64,000 nucleotides of DNA, from NCBI RefSeq assembly GCF_003369915.1, contig NC_046674.1, positions 7,688,001 through 7,752,000 of the forward strand, read 5' to 3'. The stretch is from Drosophila miranda (taxonomy: Eukaryota; Arthropoda; Insecta; Diptera; Drosophilidae). This document shows positions 1 to 14,300 of this stretch, piece by piece; position 1 is the stretch's first letter; every line of letters starts with the position of its first letter. The position numbers and the translations under genes were made by a program. Below the pieces are notes generated by a model, which worked only from the letters and a program-made list of their open reading frames with translations, did no database searches and was not told where the DNA came from.

Positions 1-2339
1 TGTGTGTGGAATATGAACATGATTATGAGCAACCGAAACGCCAAGAGAGAAAAAACCCACTGAAATAACGTAAAATTCAGTTGCTAAAAATAAGCGAAAA
101 ATCATTTTTAAGTATAGCCATGCCTCTGTGTGTGTGGAGCACAGGTGGAGGAGATCGTTCACAACACGAACCATACCGATCCAAAAACCGAACTAAAAAG
201 AAAATTTCTCACTCAAAAAAAGCTTTGGTTCCTTTGGAAAATTGAGCTAAAAACTCACACAAAATTCGCTCAAAATGTAACAAAATTGTTATCTCAATAT
301 CTCTCCCAAATGCGGTTCCTATACTATACGTACACTATAGTGACTATGTGCATTTGGAATATCATACCTGCTGCCAAAATGATGTATGTATCATCTGCAT
401 GACCGTTGATATAACAATTGTTAGATGACAGAGCATTGTCTGTGGTGGAGCAGACACTGACTGTCGGCATTGCCAAGGATTCACTCAAGATTCTGAAATT
501 TTGTCTATTTTTTTTGTGCATTTTTGTCGCTCTCTAGGCTTCTTTTTTTCGTGTAGCCCACAGAATAACACGTTTCGATGCCAAAAGTCAAGTATTTTTA
601 GCCCATATTGCATGTAATTCTAATTGGCTCTTAGCGAAAGATGATTTTCTGAACACATTTCATAAAAATTATGAAAACTTTTACGATTTCCATGTCAGTT
701 GGGTTCGATAAGATGTTGTAATACAATTTGGGGCTATTCTATGGTATAAATATTGGTATTATATGGACAGATTTGGTTGCGGTTAGGCTTGTTTTAGGTA
801 TCTTGAAGTTTCGGGCATGATTTTTTCATAAGAACTTGAAATATATAAACTAAATAAAAGAAAAAAAATATGTACAAAAAAATCCCAAAACAGACAAACA
901 GTAGATTTGTTCGCTTTTGAGTATAGATATTGTATGGACTGACTGTTCTTACAAACAAATTTTAAATAAGTGAGAATAAGGATATATTTAATAAAGAAAC
1001 CTTTGCTGAAGTGAAAGAAGATGCAGAATGAGAATGAGAACTTATATATATGTAGGCATATATATATATCAGACATATAGTATCATGTAAATATAGGAAC
1101 ACGTATAGATTCGATAGATTATTATTAAAATTATTATTATTTTTAAGAGATATTCTTCAATCCCAAAGTAAAAATGATCATTTTTAAGAGCTTAAATAGA
1201 AGAAAAGCCAGTTTCATAGACTTAGAAAATGTAATTATGAAAATACAGATACAGAATACTAAAGATATTTATATATTTTCCAACTTTTAGCTACGAAAGT
1301 CTAAAATTATTAAAAAATATTCTTTAATCAAACCGCCACAACGATCTAATTTGGGCTTCTCGAATACCTATTTCTGAACAAGTTCCCCAAAGCTTAACAG
1401 CCAACATTTGGGCAACCTGGTTATCCAGGGACTACTGGCTGGAATATCGAAACCCAATAGCAAAAAGAAAATATATTAAAAATCAAAGTAAATAGTGAGA
1501 AATGGGGGCCCATGAACCAACAAATTATGCCAATGGAACATAAACTATGAACTTTATGATCGGTAGAAGATGCCAAAAATTTCAACATTACTTATATGTG
1601 TTTTTTATGTACGTGCGTTAGAAGCGATAGAAATTTATGTGTAGATACATTTTGGCCAGACGCTAGATACACAAAATGAAACGCCTGGCAGGCAAGAGGC
1701 ACAGACACAGAAATGACATAGGCTAATTACAGGTAAGCAAAAGAAAAGCAAAAACATATGCTTTGAGTTTATTTTCGTTGGGGGTAAACTCTCGGCGGAA
1801 AGCTAGCGTGAAAATGCGTTCACACAAGCAGCCGAAACAAAAATCAAAGAATTTTCCACACAAGCGAGCAATTAACACAGCAACACGCCGCATGAAAACT
1901 CACTCACTCAAAAAACATGGGCTAGGACTCAAATGAGAGAGAGAGAGAGAGGGGGGGGGCAGGCAGCAGAAGCACACCCGTATTCTATCTCAGAAAGCAC
2001 ACTCGAACCGGCCCGAAGGAAAGCCGACTGCAGCCGAACGGTGAAAGCATCCGAGAATCGTTGATATAGACCAAAAAGACTTGGGACCAGAGACCAAATC
2101 AACGAAATACTCTTTATTCGAACGACAACGGGATCTCTTGTTCAGTAGATCACCAGCCTTACTCCGACGTTTATTACGAATTTTTTCGGTGACTCGGTGA
2201 CAACTACAAAACTGCGTGCGGTGCTGTAGAGATTTTCGCTTGGAAAATACATATATTTATATATTAAAAATCGCGATCAAACGCGTAACGATTGAATTAA
2301 TTTAGAGAACCAGGATATCTGAAAATCTGACATAGCAGA
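1..2339. other. Upstream region and probable 5' leader of Prm
   Basis: No coding frame here is convincing. The stretch is AT-rich up to about 1.7 kb. From about 1,980 the base composition becomes more balanced and leader-like up to the Prm start at 2,340, so the paramyosin transcription start probably lies in the last few hundred bases. I could not fix it: there is no TATA box at a fitting distance. A TATAAAT at 745 is too far away to assign. A GA-repeat followed by a G-run lies at about 1,935-1,960, and a sequence fitting the MEF2 consensus lies at 1,137-1,146. Confidence 0.45.
1137..1146 (+). promoter_or_regulatory. MEF2-like site upstream of Prm
   Basis: The sequence TTATTTTTAA fits the YTAWWWWTAR consensus of the muscle factor MEF2, about 1.2 kb upstream of the paramyosin start codon. 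MEF2 is known to act on muscle structural genes, including paramyosin. In such AT-rich DNA a chance match is quite possible. Confidence 0.22.
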
Positions 2340-5300
2340 ATGTCGTCATCGCAGGCTGTACGCTCTTCGAAATACTCCTACCGGGCCACATCGACCGGAC
2401 CCGGTGGTGCCGATGTCAACATCGAATACATCCAGGACTTGAGCTCGCTCTCCCGCTTGGAGGTAAGAGACCAACGTCAACGGACAGTCCGGTTCAGGCC
2501 ACCCATCTCTAACCCCCAAAAATCGAAGGAATCTCAACGAGAAAATTGAAAAAAAAAAACCAAAAAATAATCAAAATGCGTGTGCGCCAAATTTTTTTTT
2601 ATTTTTTTTAAACCCACGAGAATTTTTTTTTGCTCTCTCTCTCGAGATTATCGGTGTCTGTGTAGAACAGAAAAGAGAATCAAGAAATAAGAAAAAACAA
2701 ACTAAGAAAACCCGAAGAAAATTCATCTACACTCTATATCAAATACACAGTAGTATTATACCGTAGACATCAGTATATATACATATATTTTTTTTTATCT
2801 CTATGTGTGTGTTCGATTCTCGCCGCGTTTTTGTGTGTGGAAATATAGAAAATCTGTATATAGAAAAATTCTAGATGTCTATATGTATCCCATATATACA
2901 CACGTGTATATACATACTCGAACATACATATATGCATTGCTAAAAATTATGTAATGACCACCTCCGAGAGATATATAGAAAAACATCGAAGAAAATGTCA
3001 GTGTGTTTAAGTGTTAAAAAACAAAAAAAATAATACATAGTTTCGAAAACCGATAATTGCAATTAAAGATCACTGATCTGAATATTTATTCACAATTTTT
3101 TTGCAGGACAAGATCCGTTTGCTCCAAGATGATCTTGAAGTTGAACGTGAATTGCGTCAAAGGGTGAGTAATGATTTTTTCTATAAACATACCTACATAT
3201 GTACATATTAGAACTATTTTTGGTGTTTTTTTATGGGGGAAGTTTTGAGTCATAGTTTGTTCTGGAAAGTATTTTGTAGAATTTAAAGACTTTTTTAGGG
3301 AAATATTAATTGGCACATTTTTCAACTATTTCTAATTTTCTTTTGGGGGAGCTTTTAAGTCATGGATTGTTCTGGAAAAAGAATTTAGTTTATAGTTTGT
3401 TTTCAAGCAAATTTTTTTTGTAGGCAATTCTCATTATAAATATATGAATCTTTATTTGGGAGAGCTTTTTATTCGTATTTAGTTCTGGATAAAGTGTTTT
3501 TCTGAATAAAGATATAGCGGAATCTTTTATTGGTACTTTAGCTAGCACCATGGTCCTAGACCAAACATTTTTTGTATAAAGATCTTCTGTGAGAAAAAAA
3601 GCGACAGGGGATCCTTCTTTACTTCAGATAAATACGAACCTCTATTGAAATTTTAGCAGATTAAAAATGAAAAATTATGGCATATCCCTAGAATCTGCTT
3701 TCTGAAGCTATACTTCAAATTAAAAATGCGGAAAAAGAGAGTTTAAGAGCCTTACACCTGATATAAGGCGACTTTTTACCAGGGCACACAAAATGTTCAC
3801 CTGCTTAATGGGTGGAAAAAAAAAACATTCTTCGAATCGCAATCGAAATGAAAGCGCCAGGCCAAGACAATTTTTCCCTTTTGGTCGCTTCTCGCGCAAA
3901 TGTCACCCTAAAAACAGCAAAAATATGTGGAAAAAGCCAAAAACAAAAATAAAATCAAAATAGACAAATACAAAAAGATAAAAAGTAAAAGATGCTAGCA
4001 AAAGCGGATAGAAAACGCAGCAAACAAACGCAGAAAAGCAACAAATTGTTGCATTTAGAGAGGAATCTAAGAATACCCAATCTAAGAAACTGCAACCCCA
4101 ACGAGAGGAGAGTTCTTTGCCGAGCAAGAAAGTAAATGATAATGATGTGCATTGAACTTCAATAGCTTTTGGGGCGGAGCATTGATAAATGATTTTGTAT
4201 TTGCATTTCCATTTGTCTTTGTCTTTGTCTTTGTGTTTGCAAAGACAAAGTATCAGCAGAGAAGAAGACGAAAGAAAAACTAGGGAAATTCGCATGCGGA
4301 AAAGTGCACTTCATTCAGCTGCGCAGCCGACCGGCCCGGCCTGGCCTGGCCTCAGACTCTTTTCAGTTTTCAGTTTTCGGGTTTTCCGTTCCTGTTTGGC
4401 ATTACAAATTTAGAAAATGCGGCCTGGTCTGGGCTGCACATCCACAAAAAGAGAGCTAGAGCTACTGCTGCCTCGCCTCGCCTCGCAGGCGAATGGGTTG
4501 GAAAGGAATTTGCTTCATATTTTGTTGGAAATATTATTTTAATTACTTTTGCTTTATGGATTAGAGAGAAGGCCCGCATACAGTGGCGTCCTCCACCCGC
4601 ACCTCATCCGTATATCGAGTATCTCTAGACATTCACAAACATAGCGCACACACTCACACTCACTCGAACTCATAATATGGAACAAAATGGCTAAAATTAG
4701 CGCACGACATTCAATACAGAGAAGCGAATGATTAACTTGAAGACCTGACAAGAACAACAACAACAAAAATATGAACAGAAAAGCCGAAAACTTGTAGATC
4801 GCAGAGAGGAATAGAAATAAAGAAAGAAAGGAAAATAAAGTGGTCGAAAAGCCATCATCATCATCGGCCGTATCATAGAGAGAGGAATTTCGCTCGCAAC
4901 TCAGAGATCTTCCCGTCTGTGTATTTGTATCTGTAGCTGTGTATCTGTATCTCTGTGTGTTGTGTGCTTGTGGGAAAATTAAATAATTTTCTTGCACATT
5001 AAAAGTTTTCACACCGCCTGGCATATTTTCGTTCTACGATCCGTGATTCGTATCTGTAGATATATGTACATATGCACATGGGTGGCTAGCAAGCAAAAAT
5101 GTACAAAAACATGTACATATGTACATATCCACAAGATACATATGGCGCAAATGGATTTACGGCTCTCGTACTTACGTGGCCTTTGTGGCAGAGCAGCAAC
5201 TATGTTCTGTATAGGTATTATCATAAACAGATTGTTCAAAAACAGAGAGATTAAGGCCCTCTTGGGGGTGTTTGAAGATTGCCTAATGTTTGCATCTATG

Positions 5301-8300
5301 CCAAATACATCCCGCATTCTCAGATGGACATCTCAGACTCTTTTTGATCGATTTCTGGACTCTCATGCCACCCATCTGACAGCTCCAAATACCAGAGGCC
5401 TCCTCATAAAATACCATTTAATTACGATTCGCAAGAACTGCTGAAAATGAGGTCAACCAAAAGGCGAAATGCAAATATTTCGATAGAGATAGAAAAATGT
5501 TTCTGTTCAACCGAAAAACTCTTCGAATGCCTTTTTGGAAACGCAAAGGCACCGCCTCCGCCCACAATAGATATAGAGAAGCGCATCGGAGATGCATACA
5601 CCTCTATGGGGAGGAACGATTTCTTGGCACGATGCCATTGTTATTTTAGGTGTTGCATGCGCATAATTATTTTTGACTGATTAATGTGATTTATAATTTT
5701 TATTATGGCCTGTTGGAAATTGCCATAGAGCATGCTCTATGCGAATATCTATCTATAAATAGGAGCTTCTTTTTCTAAATTATGAAATATAACCAAGAGG
5801 TAAATTGCAAGTAAAAACTAATGAAAAGTTTCCTTTCTCCTTTTTCCGTTTCTTGTTGAACAGATCGAGCGCGAGAAAGCCGATCTCAGCGTTCAGGTCA
5901 TACAGATGTCCGAGCGTCTCGAGGAGGCCGAAGGTGGTGCTGAACATCAAGTAAGTTCTATCAATATATTCGTTATATCCATAAGATTGATTCGATCTAT
6001 TTGTCGCAAACAGTTTGAGGCCAATCGCAAGCGCGATGCTGAGCTCTTGAAGCTCCGTAAGCTGCTTGAGGATGTTCATCTTGAATCCGAGGAGACCACC
6101 ATTCTCTTGAAGAAGAAGCACAACGAAATTATTACGGATTTCCAGGAACAGGTTGAAATCCTAACGAAAAACAAGGCTAGGTGGGCACATCATCACATAC
6201 AATCACAGATCCTAAACATGACCTAGAAAATGAAGCCAAAAAAAACAACATAAACATCGCCAACCCCAACCCCAACCCCAAACCCAACATCATGATCATC
6301 TTGGCCATTTCCATATTTTTTTTTGTTTTCATATGAATGATGTTGATCAAGTGGCGTCAGCTGGCATTTCTCGGACATTTCAATGTCTCTCCCGATCTCG
6401 TGCAGTAACACAACAATACAACACGGCTTTGCTAACCTTGCGCTGCCCCGCTGCCCTGCTGACCCAAAAAAGAACCACACCACCCCTCGAAGAGCGAGCC
6501 CCAGATCATAAACAATTCATCAAAATGCCATGACACGCGAAATGGGGGGCAGCATAAAGCAAACAAATAGGCAAAGAAGAGTTGCATGGCTTGCAAGTTC
6601 TATTGACACAAATTGTGGGCCGAAACGAAAGAACAAATTCATAAATACATACATATGTACATATGTATAGACATTCAGACATACATCCATATACTATATG
6701 GGCAGAGATTCGAGCAACTTTCGGTTGTTGCTGGCCGGCTCTCATATTTCCAAATCGAAGCGATTTCCAAAAATAAACCTGCTGAGACATTTCGAAATCA
6801 TTTGCAATTCAAGGCTAGCGAAAGGTAGATATGATAGATCTGATTAAGGGGTGGATACTCACATTGATCAGTAATCAATCAGTAATCAGTTTATAATAGA
6901 ATAAACCCTTAGGTTTACCCAGTTACCCACCGATCGATCCGTTAGCAGCGCACCTCAAGAGATCGATACCCAAAGGTGCGCCCCCGAGTTTGCGCACTTA
7001 CTTTCGTTGAATGGCTAGGTTGAGTGCTTTCGTTGTTGAAAGCTCTTTTTCTGTTGGTGAAACTTTCGCAACCATATGTTGTCCACACCAATACAGCATT
7101 ATACACCAACAGTGGGGCTAATATTTTTATTTAGTTTTTGTGTATTTTTTGTTGAGGAATTTATTTATAGAAATTTTGAAATTTTCATCTAAATTCTTGA
7201 GCAGAGAGGTCTCTTTGTTCCTCTCTTTCTCTCTCTCTCTCTCTCTCTCTGTCTCTCGTTTGCACCAACGCCCCAACCCAAATATGTCTTTGATTGAATC
7301 ATACTACAATATAGAGGGAACAAATGTGTGTTGATTGTTTCTTGTTGTTGTCTCTTTCCGTCCAATTGAGTATTATGGAAATTCGATACGTTTTCTGGCT
7401 TTTCAGCTTGTGGGTGGGCATACGCCAGCTACAACGGCCCCATGGCAAGTGGGAAAAGTGGGAAAATGTATTTGAATTATACGCAGTACTATGTAGAAAA
7501 TAAATGTGTAATTATTTTTTGCCAACCGATTTTCATAGCTTGCTTCCAGGGAGACAGACACAAACATGATCTTAACCCTTTGCCCGGGCGAAGCTTTCGC
7601 ATATCGATCTGTATCGTTGAGCCTTCGGACAGAGAGAAATGCTGCATCTGATCCGGGGGGAATCCCAATCAAACGATAACGATATGCGAAAGCTTGTCGT
7701 ATGCTGAGCTTTCTCCATCCAAGCTTCCACCTGCGCCGCTAAATCACAGCTTGGCCGAATTCTAAGTATCCATGAAGCAGTCCAGAGATAGTCAGAGACC
7801 AATCACTAAACTGGAGATCTGTTTGCTTGCAGAGCCGAGAAGGACAAGTCGAAATTCCAGGCCGAAGTCTACGAGCTGCTCTCCCAAATCGAGGTCTACA
7901 ACAAGGAGAAGATCGTGTCGGAGAAGCACATCTCCAAGCTGGAGATCTCCATCACGGAGCTGAATGTGAAGATCGAGGAGCTGAACCGCACTGTGATCGA
8001 CATCACATCGCATAAATCTCGCCTCTCGCAGGAGAACATTGAGCTGATCAAGGACGTCCAAGATCTCAAAGTGCAGCTCGACACTGTCTCGTTTTCCAAG
8101 AGCCAGGTCATCTCCCAGCTGGAGGATGCTCGCCGTCGCTTGGAAGACGAGGACCGTCGTCGCTCCATGCTCGAATCGTCTCTGCATCAGGTTGAGATCG
8201 AATTGGACTCGATTCGCAATCAACTCGAGGAAGAGTCTGAGGCGCGCATTGACTTGGAACGTCAGTTGGTCAAGGCCAATGCCGATGCCACTTCGTGGCA

Positions 8301-11300
8301 GAACAAGTGGACTGCCGAAGTGGCAGCTCGTGCCGAGGAGGTCGAAGAGATTCGTCGCAAGTACCAGGTGCGCATCACCGAACTGGAGGAGCACATCGAG
8401 TCCCTCATCGTCAAGGTCAACAACTTGGAGAAGACCAAGACCCGTCTGGCCAGTGAGGTGGAGGTCCTCATCATCGATCTGGAGAAGTCCAACAACAGCT
8501 GCCGGGAGCTCACCAAGGCCGTCAACACCCTGGAGAAGCACAACGTGGAGCTGAAGAGCCGCCTTGATGAGACCATCATCCTGTACGAGAACAGCCAGCG
8601 CGATCTGAAGAACAAGCAGATCGATCTGGTCCGCACCGTGCACGAGCTGGACAAGGTCAAGGACAACAACAACCAGTTGGCCCGCGAGAACAAGAAGTTG
8701 GGAGGTGGGTCCACACATATCTAATCCTCTTGATCGATTGCTTATTCATTTTTTGTTTGCTGTGATCTTCCAGATGATTTGCATGACGCCAAGGGCGCCA
8801 TCAACGAACTGAACCGTCGTCTCCACGAATTGGAACTGGAGCTGCGTCGCCTGGAGAACGAGCGCGATGAGCTGACCGCTGCCTACAAGGAAGCCGAGGC
8901 TGTAAGTGGCCACAAAAACATAACAGATCCGAATGATGACTGATCCCCGTATTCTCTCTAAATACATCTATAGGGCCGCAAGGCTGAGGAGCAGCGTGGC
9001 CAGCGTTTGGCCGCCGACTTCAACCAGTACCGTCACGATGCCGAGCGTCGTCTGGCCGAGAAGGATGAGGAGGTTGAGGCTATTCGGTAAGTAATTGTCT
9101 GATCATCCTCGATCCCCTTGGAAGTGCCCAGCCCCCTGAAATGTGCACTCCTCTGTCTGACAGCGACTGTCGATTGACGAAGGTCAATCACTTATTGGCA
9201 GTTTCCCCTGCCAAAGCGGAAGCCCACAGTCCCCCAAGGCCCCCGATACGAGTGGGGGGAAAACCAATCGATTGTTTTGCAATCGCTGCCAATTGCCAAC
9301 AACAGAACTGATATCAAATTGACCCATTTAGCAAATCAGTTCGATTTCTATAGTCGCGCACAAAGCAACGGCATTAAATAGGCATTAGGCAACCGCGGAG
9401 CAAGGCAAGATCCGATCCTGCCACACCCAAGCGGCACACACAGGCTCAGTACAAAGAAGTGGGTTTTTGGTTCTCCGATTATAAATTATAGAAAGGTTTT
9501 ATCTATGAAATCCTCCCACCCAACAGAAAATTGCGCAGTTGCTGCCACGAGTGTTACACAATCGTTTTTTTTTTGTTAAATCGAAAGATCTCTGATTGAG
9601 AAGATCTTTGGAAGTTTGAAGAGTGGTTCTCGAGCAACAGGTAGGTTGAAATATGAATTGGTTCGACAAGTGGCTTGGCTGTGATTGAAGAAATTTTAAT
9701 AAGAGCGATATGGCAGATGGCTTGAGAGCTCTAGAGGCGGTTTATCTCAAAAGTGTCTTTCAAGATTACTTTAAGACCAATCTACTGAAGATCTGCAGAA
9801 AGAACTGAAACAATGGACAGATTTTGTGTGTGTTCCAAAGTGCGAGACTTCAATTATGAATGTACCCATAATGATCTCTTTTGTAACCCATTTAAAATGA
9901 GAATTGTCTACACTATCTTTACGAAAACAGTGCGATAATATTGCCTAAAGATATCTATTATTTCTAAGACAGAGAGATATTCATTGAAGAAACCTTTAAG
10001 TGACATGAGAGTCATCAACTGAAAATCTTTACTGTAGAGAAAATAGCCAAACTTCTAGAGTCCGAATAGAGATGTTTAAGCCAATAATTGGTCCGCTTTT
10101 CACCATTTAAAATGGCAATTTTCTTCACTATTCTTGCGAAATCAGTGCGATATTGCATAAAGATTTATATTATTTCTAAGATGCTATTATGACATTGCCT
10201 ATGAGAGCTCCCTGCCAAAATGAATCAATCATAGCCAAGGAGCACCCAACCACACATTGACTGCCAACAAGCGATGATCATGATGATGACGATAATGATG
10301 TTATACGTGTTGTCGTCATTATGCTCTCATACCTTTGGTCGATGCCAACAGCTGAACACCCGAAATGCAATCTTTTTATAGATTTCGACAAATTTGAAAA
10401 TTTATTTGCAAAGCGACACAGAAACTGCTGCCAAAACGAAGAGCGAGCGACACCAAGAAGACAAACGACCACAAAGCGACAGAGATCGACAGAGCAGCCG
10501 AGCAACATTTTGTAGCTTTAATAAGAGTACTCTTAAGCACACACCGCATTCTCTCCCTCTCATAGATACCCTCTCACATACCCCCCTTTATCCCGTACCC
10601 CTTTGAAATTATGTCGCTCGCTTTGAAGCAGCGCCCCTCGCGGCTCAGGCATACGACCACCTACGAGGACAACTATGGGTACTCGATGAACTTCTACCAG
10701 CCAATGCTGGACTATCTGGATGCAAAGGCAAAGGGACTGAAGGTGGTGCAGCCCCACCTGCCGTGGGTGAGCGAGCACGGGCTGCAGCAGTACCGGGCCT
10801 CGAATACGGTACGAAAGTACACGGCCGATGAGATCGTACGCCTGTCGCGCACCTGCGCGGCCCGTGCCGACGAGATTTTGGCCAGCTTTCGGGCCAAGAA
10901 ACGGACGCCGTTCAGTTTGCAGAAGCTTGTCGACGCGTCGCGTGTGACCAAGCACATTGAACCGGACACAGTTGTTGAGAGATCGCGCCAGCGCCGTCGT
11001 CAGCGCCAGGAAGAGCTCGAGGACCTGATCAAACGCGATACATTAAAGATATTGCAGCGCATTCGTAAGATCGAGATAGATAACGAAGTCGATCAAATGT
11101 CTGACGATTTTAAGCGATCGATACGCGGCAAGTCCGCCAGCGCCATTGCCCAGGCGCTGCTCTCCGAATCGGAGCGGAACATCAAGACGGCCAAAAAGGA
11201 GGAGGAGGACTACATGTCCCAAACGTTGGTCCGTTCGAGTCGCGCCATTTCGCGCGGTCGGTCCACCTCCCCCATCGATGGTCAGCTAAGGGCCCATGCT

Positions 11301-14300
11301 CTCCACATCGAGCTGATGGACGATCGCCTGGTCGACAAGCTCGACCATCGTGTTTCGTCCTCGCTCCACAATGTGAAGCGCCAGCTCTCGACGCTCAATC
11401 AGCGGACCGTCGAGTTCTACGCGGATAGCAGGTGCGGTATAGAGGATAAGTGTTGGATCTGTCGCAAGGTCGCCCGCACACATCCCAAGCTCAAGGACTA
11501 TAGCTATATATATTGGAAGCACTAACCAAATACACTTTGGTCCATAGTCTTCCATGAAAAGATAGGGTTTTCCCGTTTCCCTTCCACCCCCAAACCCATC
11601 ATCATTCCCCCAGACACACATGAAACGATTCTTTTCTGTCGTTTTCAATTAAATTCTAGACCCCAGACAATTTGAATAAATGCGAACATTTTTGAATTGT
11701 ACCTCAATTTTCGTGCTCATCGCTAAGAAGATTGCATCCTCCTCCTCCTACATCTCCCATCCGACATCTCTCTATTTGTCTGGTCTGCACAATTTATTTT
11801 CGTTTCTTAATTTTTCTCGCCCCTCGATCGCCCATTCTTTCCCTTCATTCCAATGTACGTTTTTCACCATTTGCATCGCATTGTGTCTGTTGTTAAATCT
11901 TGTGTGAATTATTTCTGTAAAATAATGCACAACATTTTTCCCCCATGGCTAATTACAGGGAAATGCCAAGATTTTTCTGAATTTATGAATAGTACTATGA
12001 TCTATAGGAAGTGAAAGGGATATAGGATGGGGTACAGATCTGATCTGATAGATTATCCTCGAAATTGGAAATCGAGCATGTCGAAATATGAAATATAGGA
12101 CTTTTCTGCGTATAAGGAATAGTTTTAGAGAATTTATTTGATCAAAATAGGTATTTTTAAGGAATTTTACAAGATAGCGTCTGTAGTATGATCCTACGCT
12201 TATTTCTGTAAACAGATGGACTAAATATTTGATCAGATGGTCGTATTTTAAGCCACTCTTAATTTGGTTTATAGATCTACAGTCTTAAGCTATAATCATA
12301 AACCTATACTCGTACTATCAAAAGAAATATAAACTATCAGAAAATGTAATATATATATTTTTGTACAGCAAAATAGTTCCTACATTATTTTTAGAGAAGA
12401 AAATAACATTTAGTGACCATATTGATTCAAATATCAATATTGAAATGATAATCTTCTTGTTCTCAATCACATTCAATATTTTCCCCTATACAATTTCAAT
12501 GAAAGTGCCCTGTGATTTGACCTCAAACCCCTTAGAAATCATGAAATTTTCACACCGATCGCAATGATCATGTTTCGCACCCACAACGTCAGGTATTTCA
12601 GATGCCAGATTCTTCGTCTTGTCTACGCGTAAATGGCGGCCCGAAAAACTATTGTTTTGTGGTCTGTCCTTCAAATATTCGACAAAATATAAAGAAAGAT
12701 TTATTTAATTTTGAAACCAAGGAAAACTCTGGCGCATGACAGCAACAGCAAAACAGCAAAATGCGAAAAAATAAAATCAAGCGGGAAAATAAATATTTGC
12801 GTAGACAAATAAACATTGAAAACAATGGCACGGGGAAAGATTGAAAATCTAAATGCAAAATACTCAACACACACAGACTAAATACCTTGGCAAGGCGACA
12901 GCAATGGGCACACAGAAGATTAAGATTAAGTAACCAGAAGACCGGGGGCCCACAACAGACTAGGACCATGGGAGAGGCCCATTGCCAGAGCAATGAAAAG
13001 ATGATCCGAGTGATGGATCTCTGACAGATGAGAGTCCAACTGTGGGCGGATCGTCACAGAGAGACAGAGATTCTTTAGAAGTTGAACTAGAGCACGAAGT
13101 GAAAGTGGAAAATGTGCGGTTCGATCTCGATCTCTGACAAATGAGAGTAGAATAGTGGGCGGAGCACGACAAAGAGACACAGATTTTTAAGAACTAGAAG
13201 TGGAAGTGGAATTGGAATTTTTAGTTTATGTACATATTATAAAGAGCAGATCCATCAAAAATCTGTCTTTGAAAATGATTTTCCAAAAAGAAAATCGAAT
13301 TAACATCCTAAAGGATGTGGTTCTGGGCGATAATTCCAGTTTGATCAATGGAAGTCATATGAAACTTTAGTTTTGTAATATAAAAGGTTCCACCTTCAGT
13401 AATGAAAACTAATTCTAGTTCTGGTAATCTATTTACCTCATGATTCAATTTGGGATAACAGAAATACAAACATTACTCAAAATTTAGTTGGCAACGCATC
13501 TTGAAGACTTTACCTATCCCCTAAAAATAGACACATGATGCACTCATGTGTACCCCCGAAAAAAAGGAACTACTTAGCAAATAGTTTGGCATGTGAACGC
13601 GAGCTATTTGTGACAAGTTCGATGTCTTTATCAAGCGTAAAAATAATCGCCACTCTGCTAGAAGCTAGAAGCAAGAAGCAAGAAGAACAATGAAGCAATT
13701 TTGACAATGCCAAAAGCTGATCACCTGAGTGGTTTTCAGAGTGGCTTGCAGAAGTAGTGCTGAGTGTTGGGAAAATGTATTTTGTGGGTCAGAGCATTGG
13801 GGCCAAAAATAAAGCGAGCAAAGCGAAACATCGGAGGGAGCGTCATTGAGGTAAAGCACGAGGTAAAGCGCATTTTGGGGGGCACTTCCATATCGATTGA
13901 TTTCCAAAAGATTCCAAACTGTGTGAAATGTTTCATTTGTCCTTTTGCGAATTCCTGTAGCAAGCAGACCTCGATCGAGATCGAGCAGCTCAGTGCCCGC
14001 GTTGTGGAGGCCGAGACCCGTCTGAAGACCGAGGTGATTCGCATCAAGAAGAAGCTGCAGATCCAGATCACTGAGCTGGAGATGTCCCTGGATGTGGCCA
14101 ACAAGACCAACATTGATCTCCAGAAGGTGATCAAGAAGCAGTCGCTGCAGTTGACCGAGCTCCAGGCCCACTACGAGGATGTGCAGCGCCAGCTGCAGGC
14201 CACCCTCGACCAGTACGGCATTGCCCAGCGCCGTCTGGCCGGTCTCAGTGGCGAGCTTGAGGAGGCCCGCTCCCACCTGGACAGCGCCAATCGTGCCAAG

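Larger units (their letters stand above)
3164..5863 (+). other. Prm intron 2 (2.7 kb)
   Basis: Donor GTGAGT, acceptor CTTGTTGAACAG. It begins with three diverged copies of an about 111-bp unit (3,235-3,500) and carries a perfect MEF2-like site near its 3' end (5,753-5,762). Several ATG frames of 60-156 codons occur in it, but they lack codon bias and are broken by low-complexity sequence, so I read none as coding. A muscle enhancer inside this intron is plausible but not shown. Confidence 0.8.
9087..13960 (+). other. Prm intron 7, containing the internal miniparamyosin promoter
   Basis: Donor CG|GTAAGT and acceptor ATTCCTGTAG, 4.87 kb. The miniparamyosin first coding exon (10,611-11,431) lies inside it, so its internal promoter must lie between about 9.1 and 10.6 kb. 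That stretch includes a GATGATGA-rich segment at about 10,275-10,300 and CAGCTG E-box at about 10,349. Two diverged duplications occur, at 9,889/10,104 and 13,016/13,129. The rest is AT-rich, with no other exon seen. Confidence 0.8.

Noticed and set aside
2325-2340. Splice acceptor CATAGCAG just before the Prm ATG
   Set aside because: There is no polypyrimidine tract and no matching upstream donor was identified; the leader may simply be continuous.
7792-8718. 308-codon minus-strand frame over Prm exon 5
   Set aside because: Antisense shadow of a long coiled-coil exon: strongly biased Glu/Lys/Leu codons give open Leu/Asp-rich frames on the other strand. It ends at the exon borders.
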